64,000 bases of DNA from Gymnothorax reevesii (Eukaryota; Chordata; Actinopteri; Anguilliformes; Muraenidae). Location of the stretch: contig CM056584.1 of the NCBI GenBank assembly GCA_029721435.1, positions 12,203,739 to 12,267,738 on the forward strand. Reading direction: 5' to 3'. The notes under the pieces are model-generated. The model worked only from the letters and a program-made list of their open reading frames with translations. It did no database searches and was not told the DNA's origin. Each line of letters starts with the position of its first letter. Position 1 is the first letter of the stretch. Both the position numbers and the translations under genes were made by a program. Shown one piece after another: positions 56,999 to 64,000 of the stretch.

Positions 56999-58909
56999 AT
57001 GGATGATTTCTTGGCATCACCAACCGTAGGGGTTTTGAAGTCTTTTAAAAAGACAGAACTGCTAGAAATTTGCAGACATTTAGAGCTGACAGAGGTGAAA
57101 CCAGCCATGCGAAAAGCAAGACTGGCTCGAGAGATAGTTGAATATTACATTGATGAAAATGTGTTTGCACCAGGAGATCTGGAACAGTTTCCATTGGAAA
57201 ATCCAAATATAGAAATGGAACTTAAATTAAAAATGCTAGAGATTGAAAGGGAGGAAAAAGAAAAACAAAGAGAATTTGAGAGGGAAGAAAGAGAGAAAGA
57301 AAGGGAAGAAAAAGAAAAACAAAGGCAGTTTGAGTTAGAAAAATTAGCAAGAGAAGAGAAAATTCAGAGGGAAGAAAAAGAAAAACAAAGAGAATTTGAG
57401 AGAGATAAAGAGGAAAGAGCAGAAAGAGAGAGACAGAGACAGAGAGATTTTGAATTAGAGAAATTCGATAAAGAAGAAAGACTCCAAATGGAGCAACTAA
57501 AAATTAAAATAGCAACTGAAATTAAATTTCGGGCTAGCCAGGAGGTAAAATTGGTGCCTCCATTTTCGGAAAAGGATGTTGACAACTATTTCCAGTGTTT
57601 TGAAAAGGTAGCAAAGAGTTGCCAGTGGCCAAAGGAACACTGGCCTCTGATGTTGCAAACTGTCCTCAAGGGTAAAGCTCAACAAGCCTATTCGGCTTTG
57701 TCTGCAGATGATTCCTCTGATTATGAGGTTGTCAAAAAGGTTATTTTGAGAGCTTATGAGTTGGTTCCAGAGGCTTACCGACAGAAATTCAGAGGTCTGA
57801 AGAAATCTGAAAATCAGACTTATGTTGAATTTGCTAATGAAAAGCAGGTTTGCTTTGAGCGCTGGTGTACTTCTATGGAGGTCAAGGATGATTTCAACTC
57901 ACTAAAAGACATGGTGTTAGTTGAAGAATTCAAGAACTGTGTTAAAGATGATGTTAAGACCTACCTTAATGAGAAGCAAGCACTGAATTTGCAATCAGCT
58001 GCCAAATTTGCAGATGAATATGTTCTCACACATAAGTCCAAATTTCAGTCTCGCAGTAATAATAGATGGTCCCAATTTCAGAAAAAGGGTTATGGTGATA
58101 CCCAAGATTCCTCACCCAAAGACAAAGACAAATCTGGTGATGGTGCTCAGAAATCCAGTAACAGGTCTGATCAAAGTGTGAAAGCTGACAGTGACAAAAG
58201 TGGTCTAGTTTGCAGTTATTGCAAGAAATCTGGTCATGTTACAACTAACTGTTTGTTCCTTAAAGCTAAGAAAGAAAAAGAAAAGGATACCAAACCAAAT
58301 GCCTTTGTGAAAACAAGGTTAGAAACCCCTGCAGTAGATAACCGCTCTGCTAAATTGCCTGCTTCTTGTGGGGCTAAAAAGCCTGATTCAGCTGACTGCG
58401 TGAGGGAGGAATTTCTTCCATTTGTGTCAGAGGGATTTGTGGCTCTGAATGAGCATACTACTCCTGTCCCCATATATATCCTAAGGGATACCGGAGCTTC
58501 TCAGTCACTTTTGTTGATGGACTCCTTGGAGTTACGTGATGAGACCGCTTCAGGGGATTTCATACTTGTACAAGGTATTGAAGGGAGGACTGTATCTGTA
58601 CCCCTGCGCTCTATATTCTTGAAGTCAGATTTAGTTACAGGACAGGTAAAGGTGGGACTTATGTCAAGTCTGCCTATAAAGGGTGTTTCTCTGTTGCTAG
58701 GCAATGACCTGGCTGGGGGCAAAGTAGTTCCCCCTGTACATCTTACTTCACAGCCGAGCACTGAAGATGGGGATGAGGACCCATCTCTGTATCCTTCTTG
58801 CGCAGTGACTCGTGCTATGGCCAAGAAGGCTAAAGAAGATGATGTTGTGGTGCCGTCCAGTACATTGAATAGTCAGGACTCAGGTGGTTCGCCTCATGAC
58901 TCTGATTAG
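56999..58909 (+). CDS. gag-pro: Gag-protease polyprotein of the Gmr1-like element
   Basis: A 636-residue frame from the ATG at 56,999 (MDDFLASPTVGVLKSF). The open frame extends 21 codons further upstream, but only through a GTG. Residues 1-66 form an N-terminal helical domain (KTELLEICRHLELTEVKPAM). Residues 72-175 are a highly charged predicted coiled coil of repeated EEKEKQREFE units. Residues about 185-350 are the capsid-like domain, ending VEEFKNCVKDD and ADEYVLTHK, of the kind related to the vertebrate SCAN domain. Residues 405-418 are a CX2CX4HX4C zinc knuckle (CSYCKKSGHVTTNC) that would bind RNA. Residues 485-590 are an aspartic protease with the catalytic DTGAS at 497 and a later LLLGNDLAGG. 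It ends at TAG 58,907-58,909, in frame with the downstream integrase. No disabling change was seen within this frame. Confidence 0.9.
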   Translation: MDDFLASPTVGVLKSFKKTELLEICRHLELTEVKPAMRKARLAREIVEYYIDENVFAPGDLEQFPLENPNIEMELKLKMLEIEREEKEKQREFEREEREKEREEKEKQRQFELEKLAREEKIQREEKEKQREFERDKEERAERERQRQRDFELEKFDKEERLQMEQLKIKIATEIKFRASQEVKLVPPFSEKDVDNYFQCFEKVAKSCQWPKEHWPLMLQTVLKGKAQQAYSALSADDSSDYEVVKKVILRAYELVPEAYRQKFRGLKKSENQTYVEFANEKQVCFERWCTSMEVKDDFNSLKDMVLVEEFKNCVKDDVKTYLNEKQALNLQSAAKFADEYVLTHKSKFQSRSNNRWSQFQKKGYGDTQDSSPKDKDKSGDGAQKSSNRSDQSVKADSDKSGLVCSYCKKSGHVTTNCLFLKAKKEKEKDTKPNAFVKTRLETPAVDNRSAKLPASCGAKKPDSADCVREEFLPFVSEGFVALNEHTTPVPIYILRDTGASQSLLLMDSLELRDETASGDFILVQGIEGRTVSVPLRSIFLKSDLVTGQVKVGLMSSLPIKGVSLLLGNDLAGGKVVPPVHLTSQPSTEDGDEDPSLYPSCAVTRAMAKKAKEDDVVVPSSTLNSQDSGGSPHDSD

Positions 58910-61816
58910 CCTACTATGGTTTCTCCGTTTGAGGACTTATCAGATACTTTTATCAGTTCTCTATTCAGCCAGCCGGACGGGTCTGGTGATTCTGATGTGT
59001 CTGGAGACTTGTCTCTGTCCAGAAAGCGGTTGATTGAGGAGCAAACTAATGATCCTGAAATTTGTGTACTAAAGAGGAGAGCCCTTCCTGATAAAGAAAT
59101 AGACGCAGTTCCAGTTGGGTATTATCTGAAGGATGGTGTGTTGATGCGGAAGTGGCGCCCTCCTGATATCCATGCCAACGCAGATTGGGCAGTGGTCAGG
59201 CAAATTGTTGTTCCGAAGGTCTACAGGAATGAGATCTTAACAATGGCTCATAGTTTACCTTTAGGAGGTCATCTTGGTGTTAACAAGACTGTTGATAAGA
59301 TCATGAAACACTTCTTTTGGCCTGGGCTTCGGAAAGACGTTTCCAACTTTTGCAAAACCTGTCACACTTGTCAGGTAGTTGGAAAACACCAGTTAGACCC
59401 ACCTGTAGCTCCATTGCAGCCTATCCCAGCATTTGGGGAGCCATTCTCTAAGGTCATTGTTGATTGTGTTGGTCCATTACCCAAGACTAGATCTGGAAAT
59501 CAGTACTTGTTGACAATCATGTGTGCATCTACCAGATTCCCTGAAGCCATACCTTTACGTAACATCAAGGCAACTGCAATCTCAAAGGCTTTGATAAAGT
59601 TCTTCACGTTGTTTGGCCTTCCCAGGGAAATTCAGTCAGACTAAGGTAGCAATTTCACTTCAGGATTGTTTCAGCAGGTTGTGTATGAACTAGGTGCAAA
59701 GCAGATTCTTTCTAGTGCCTATCATCCAGAAAGTCAGGGTGCCTTAGAGCAGTTTCATTCCACTCTCAAGACAATGATGAGGACTTATTGTTATGACCAT
59801 GAGAAAGACTGGGATGAAGGGGTTCATTTGCTGTTGTTTGCAGCTAGAGAAGCAGTGCAGGAGTCTACTGGATTCAGTCCATTTGAGCTAGTGTTTGGTC
59901 ATGAAGTGAGAGGACCTTTGCTATTGTTGAGTGAACAATGGCAAGAGAAAGAGCCGCATATCAGTCTGTTAGACTATGTTAGCAAGTTCAAGGAAAGATT
60001 GCGTGCAGCTTGTGACCTTGCCAAAGAGAACTTGAAATCAAGTCAGGGAAAAATGAAAACTTGGTATGATCATAAGGCTAGAAGCCGTGAGTTTAAACCA
60101 GGAGACAAGGTCCTTGTGTTGTTTCCCTTGCAGTCCAATCCATTGCAGGCTAGATTTCATGGTCCTTATGAAATTCTGACAAAACTCAATGATCTCAATT
60201 ACATTGTGAAGACTCCAGATAGGAGAAAGCCAAAACAGTTGTGTCACATTAACATGCTGAAGCCTTATCATGACAGAAATGCTAGGGTTGCAGCTGTCAC
60301 TTCAGATCCTCCAATGGCCGAGATGTGTGAAGATGAGGGGGAGTTTCAAGATGATGAACCTAGAATTAAAGCTGAAGTTCTTTCATGTAAATTGTCAAAT
60401 TCTGAAGTGTTGCAAAATCTTGATGTAAAACTCCAGCACTTAGAACCCTCACAGAAAGATCAGTTTGAGAGGTTGATCAAGAAATATGAGGATCTGTTTC
60501 CTGATGTTCCAAAGAGAGTTTCTATAGCCTCTCATGATGTAGATGTTGGTGATGCCAAACCAATAAAACAGCATCCGTACCGGATGAATCCTGAAAAGAG
60601 AAAGATTGCTGAGAAAGAGGTTGAGTACATGTTAGAACATGATATTATCAGACCCTCCAACTCAGATTGGAGTTCACCCTGTGTGCTAGTTCCAAAACCT
60701 GATGGAAGTACTAGATTCTGTACAGATTATCGCAAAGTCAATGCTGTAACTAGAACTGATGTGTTTCCAATACCTAGGATTGATGATTGTATTGATAGAG
60801 TAGGGCAAGCAAAGTTTCTGACCAAGATTTATTTATTGAAGGGTTATTGGTGTGTGCCTTTAACTGAGAGGGCCAAGAGCATCTCTGCTTTTGCCACACC
60901 ATCTGGATTGTACCAGTATGAAGTCCTACCCTTTGGCATGAAAAATGCCCCAGCCACGTTCCAAAGGATGATACAGTCTACAATCGGCGGATTGCCACAC
61001 ACCGGTGCGTACATCGATGACCTGATCACATGGAGTGACTCCTGGGAAGAACATCTAAAAGATGTAGAGACGTTGTTCCAGCGCCTGACCCAGGCTAACC
61101 TGACTGTTAACCTGAACAAGAGTGACTTTGGTTGTGCTACTGTCACCTATCTTGGCTACGTCATAGGCCAGGGTAAGGTGGCACCCATAAATGCTAAAGT
61201 CCAAGCCATCGTGGACTTTCCCGTTCCTGACAACAAAAAAGCTTTGCGCCGCTTCCTTGGAATGATCGGGTACTACCGCAAGTTCTGCAAGAATTTTGCT
61301 GAGATTGCTCTCAGTCTAACTAACCAACTGAAGAAAGGCGTAAAGTTCACTTGGGATGATGCATGCCAGAGAGCCTTCGATCGCCTGAAGTCTCTGCTGT
61401 GTCACTTCCCCGTGCTCAAATCTCCTGACTTCAACAAACCGTTCTCCATCGCGGTCGATGCTAGCGACGAAGCTTGTGGATCTGTGCTCCTACAGAGAAG
61501 TGACTCTGATGACATTGAGCATCCCGTGGCATACTTCTCCAGGAAGTTCAATCGCCACCAAAGGAACTATTCCACAATAGAGAAGGAACTGTTGGCTCTG
61601 GTCCTTTGTTTACAACACTTTGAGGTTTATGTTTGTACAGGACAAAAGCCAATGATTGTGTACACTGACCACAATCCGTTAATGTTTTTGAGTAAGATGA
61701 AAAACAAGAATCGGAGATTGTTGAATTGGAGTTTGATTTTACAGGAGTTTGACTTGGAAATTAAGCATGTGAAGGGTACAGACAATGTAATTGCTGATTG
61801 TTTATCTGGTGTTTGA
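58910..61816 (+). pseudogene. pol: Integrase-RT-RNase H region of the Gmr1-like element, broken
   Basis: Same frame as gag-pro. The integrase comes first: an H-x6-H and CKTC zinc site (GGHLGVNKTVDKIMKHFFWP), then catalytic residues Asp at 59,462, Asp at 59,639 and Glu at 59,747, giving exact DD35E spacing, then a GPY/F-type tail (FHGPYEILTKLNDLNYIV). A TAA at 59,642-59,644 follows the second Asp directly. RT follows: SNSDWSSPCVLVPKPDGSTR, FCTDYRKVNAVT, LPFGMKNAPATFQRM, and the catalytic YIDD at 61,010-61,021. The motif-A position at 60,830-60,832 is Tyr where the family has Asp. RNase H follows with acidic residues in IAVDASDEACGS, TIEKELLALV, VYTDHNPLMF and NVIADCLS. It ends at TGA 61,814-61,816. 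Not expected to be active. Confidence 0.92.
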
Positions 61817-61945
61817 ATATGTATATATATATATCCTGTGTTTATTTGAATATTGTATGATATGTATATATAGACAAGTGTTCACTTAACCATTTTGTAT
61901 TGAAAAGAAAAATTTTGCCTTTATGAGTCAAAATCTTTCCCTTTT

Positions 61946-61955
61946 GGAATGGAGG
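61946..61955 (+). promoter_or_regulatory. Polypurine tract
   Basis: The purine-rich GGAATGGAGG (one T) sits immediately upstream of the TG that begins the LTR, where plus-strand DNA synthesis of LTR elements is primed. Confidence 0.7.
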
Positions 61956-62442
61956 TGTAATGTGAATATAGGCCACTAGATGGCAGTATTTACCTTTTTT
62001 TGTTAAGCTCAGACTGGAGTCATGTTTAGACATGTCCTGGACATGTCTGGGGCAAGTCTCAGAAAATTTAAAAAAAGAGGTCTAAATGTGGGTGGGGTCT
62101 GCAAAAGAGTATATAAGGAAAAGAATTGAGACAGTAAAGAGTAGGATAAATTGCAAGAAGAAGGATACGTGTTACCAGACCTGTCATTTCTGTTCAAGAC
62201 CTGTGAAATTTCTTTTGTGGATTTTTTTTCGTGTTAGAGCATTTTCCCTTACCCAGGACATCACCAAGCCAACCCCACAAAAAGGGACTGTAAATATTTC
62301 TTTTTTTTTGTTGTATTCAATCTTGGTCAGTTTAGTTAGTTGTTGTGTTTAATTAAATGTGTTTAAGTTTTTAAAACTGTGTCTGTCATCCCTTGCTGTT
62401 ACTGTTGCGTTGTAAATCTAATTACAAATTGGGGCCATAACA
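61956..62442 (+). repeat. 3' LTR of the Gmr1-like element
   Basis: Starts TGTAATGTGAATATAGG. Two ends are possible: ATTACA at 62,421-62,426, an exact inverse of the first six bases TGTAAT, or CATAACA at 62,436-62,442, which matches TGTAATG inversely at six of seven. A TATATAAG box lies at 62,110-62,117 and an ATTAAA signal at 62,352-62,357. No matching 5' LTR exists in the window, so neither LTR divergence nor a target duplication can be read. Confidence 0.8.
61973..61986 (+). promoter_or_regulatory. CTCF-type motif in the LTR
   Basis: CCACTAGATGGCAG fits the vertebrate CTCF core consensus CCASYAGRKGGCRS at all 14 positions. It lies 17 bases into the LTR. Motif match only; no occupancy is implied. 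Confidence 0.55.
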
Positions 62443-63681
62443 GTGTGTAAATAATCAATTGATCAAAGCGGGCTCTGTAATTTGAATTATCTTGATTTGG
62501 CGGATAAAAGATTTCTCTCACTTCACTACTGTGCTTTTTGTCTTTTTTAATTATAATGCTCTGGATCAACACTGTTTGCACTGAAATAAGCACCTACAAT
62601 GATCCAATGATGACTTGCCTCAGTGACAGTAATAGCTCCACAGCTTAATACTGTGCATTTACAGGAACAGGTACCAAATGCAAATGTCACATTTAAAATC
62701 AAGTAATGACCTTTTACCTGCCTACGTGTGAACGAAATAACGAGGAAATATCGCACACCTGGCCAGTGACCAGCTGCGCATCCAACTGTCCAATTACTTT
62801 TGGCCCCTTGAATAGAAGGAGACCTGATATAATAATTGTTGTAATCTCCAACTCTCTTAACTCTGTTTGGATGTAAATAGCTGAAAACGTAATGTCGAAG
62901 TCTGCACTCATGTTCACGATTTCATTTCAGCTCCAATGTGAAGTGGCAGATTGCGAAAATACCAGTAACTTTGACAATGTCCAAGTCCAAGTTATGTACC
63001 TGACTGTATCGCTTAAGGACACTTCATTTTTTATAAAGCAAAATGGTAATGCCTGGAAATGTTGTTGAAGGAGTTGGTCAATGTCGGTTGTAATGTTCCA
63101 ATCGTGTCCCTTAGGAGCACCAGGTTGCACTGTTGGTTGCACTGAGCTGCTCGATGTCTGAACATATGCAGTACAAAGAGAGAGTTGACAAAATGTAACC
63201 AGCACCCCTGAAAAGTGGTTTTAAATTTGAAACATGAAAGCACTAGTACATAGGGATCTACACATTTCAAGTCATTTGAATGTTAGTTTACAGCACGTGT
63301 CTGCTTTCATGAGGTCTATCAAGCGACTCTTTGCTGGGTAATTCTCCAAGGTAAGAAGGGCACTAACATAGTCCCAAGCTGGCTTTTTAGTTGGTGTTCA
63401 GGTCACCAAAATGGGGATACTGGGAATTATGACAATAAACACTAAAGAACTATGGAGACAAGTCAAAACCCTCCTACAAGGATAAATGGACACAAGATAA
63501 GATGGTTTCCAATAACCACAAAATTGCAGCTCTAAAATCAACACAGAATTTATTCAAATCATACCTGCACCAGTCTAAAAATTGTGTTGCAGGCTTCACA
63601 AAGACGCTACTGATGGTGTTTTTTCTATCGCATGTTTCCCAGCATGTAGAATAATTTGTGTGAGTGCATTGCTGTAATTTG
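62443..63681. other. Non-coding
   Basis: No gene, RNA or recognised repeat. The first bases after the shorter LTR end (AATTGGGGCCATAACAG) look a little like a primer-binding region. Confidence 0.45.
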
Positions 63682-64000
63682 TACAACCCCCATGCAAAAG
63701 CAGTTATTTCAATTTTTTTATTACTGGTATTTCATTGTATACAGTATGAAGACCATATATTTGATGTTTTTTTCTTTTCAACGTCATTTTATTTGCAAAT
63801 ATACATCTTTTCTGCACCGCATTCCAGAAAGAGTTGGGATGGGTGCAATTTTGGCCAAGTAATGAGGTTTCAAAAAAAAAGAAAAAAGAAAAAAATGAAT
63901 AATGTGACATCAAAGCGGTGATGTCAACAGGTGTAATGGTATATTTGTCAGCAGGTGTAATCGTGATTTGGTACAAATGCAGCATCCAGATAAAGCCGTC
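63682..64000 (+). mobile_element. Tc1-like element, left end, cut by the window edge
   Basis: Starts CAACCCCCATGCAAAAGCAG and continues ATACAGTATGAAGACCATAT, AGAGTTGGGATGGGTGCAAT and GTAATCGTGATTTGGTACAA, a terminus and 5' region that I recognise as Tc1-like in fish but different from the elements at 22.6 and 26.6 kb. The transposase, if any, would start beyond 64,000. Only one end is visible. Confidence 0.65.

Larger units (their letters stand above)
56999..62442 (+). mobile_element. Gmr1-like Ty3/Gypsy retrotransposon (integrase before RT)
   Basis: Domain order read directly: capsid-like gag, CCHC knuckle, protease, integrase, reverse transcriptase, RNase H, polypurine tract, 3' LTR. Standard Ty3/Gypsy elements have integrase last; the order here is that of Ty1/Copia, yet the RT, RNase H and GPY/F-type integrase tail are Gypsy-like. 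That combination defines Gmr1-like elements, first described from cod. The whole coding region is in one frame, interrupted by stops at 58,907 and 59,642. The 5' LTR was not found. Base composition is A-rich in the gag coiled coil and more GC-rich from 60,960 on. Confidence 0.9.

Noticed and set aside
58910..60500. Assembly error explaining integrase before RT
   Set aside because: Integrase and RT are in one continuous frame with a normal GPY/F tail leading into the RT region, and Gmr1-like elements are known to have this order.

Overview
The window looks like a gene-poor, repeat-rich stretch of a ray-finned fish genome. The evidence is indirect: long (CA/GT)n arrays, decayed Tc1-like elements with fish-type termini, CR1 and L2 LINEs, a 5S-rRNA-derived SINE, hAT and fold-back MITEs, tyrosine-recombinase element remnants, and a Gmr1-like Ty3/Gypsy element. 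I cannot name the species. I found no convincing host protein-coding exon; every recognisable coding stretch belongs to a mobile element.

Left third (1-26.5 kb): a 32-bp minisatellite (299-650), a small inverted-repeat element, a decayed ZMYM1-like hAT transposase with a promoter-like block upstream (2.4-4.35 kb), an internally deleted Tc1 (4.6-5.4 kb), a G-poor strand-asymmetric tract (7.4 kb), a hairpin-forming minisatellite (8.35-8.6 kb), a second Tc1 family (11.8-12.7 kb), several MITEs and SINEs (12.9-16.9 kb), and a nearly complete but inactivated Tc1 on the minus strand (22.6-24.2 kb). The rest is unannotated non-coding DNA.

Middle (26.5-43 kb): a nested stack. A Tc1 whose two ends lie at 26,577 and 34,992 encloses a CR1 LINE. 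The CR1 carries a solo-LTR-like insertion, which itself carries a hAT MITE with a perfect 8-bp target duplication. A 5'-truncated L2 LINE follows the CR1, still inside the Tc1. A second LTR of the same family lies inverted at 36.3-37.4 kb. A long-inverted-repeat element sits at 39.5-40.8 kb with a lone arm of the same family at 42.2-42.7 kb.

Right third (43-64 kb): an old tandem duplication (about 44.5-47.7 and 48.0-51.1 kb) whose second copy holds a non-coding, hairpin-ended element flanked by TTA/TAA repeats. Two tyrosine-recombinase remnants (52.4 and 53.3-54.1 kb) are each followed by strong inverted repeats; the second is followed by an array of about eleven small hairpins and a perfect 33-bp palindrome. 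A 630-bp GT tract precedes the most notable element, a Gmr1-like Ty3/Gypsy retrotransposon (57.0-62.4 kb). Its domains run gag-protease-integrase-reverse transcriptase-RNase H, with integrase before RT, opposite to ordinary Gypsy elements. It is one reading frame broken by two in-frame stops, has Tyr in place of the first RT catalytic Asp, and has a recognisable LTR only on its 3' side. The window ends inside another Tc1-like element.
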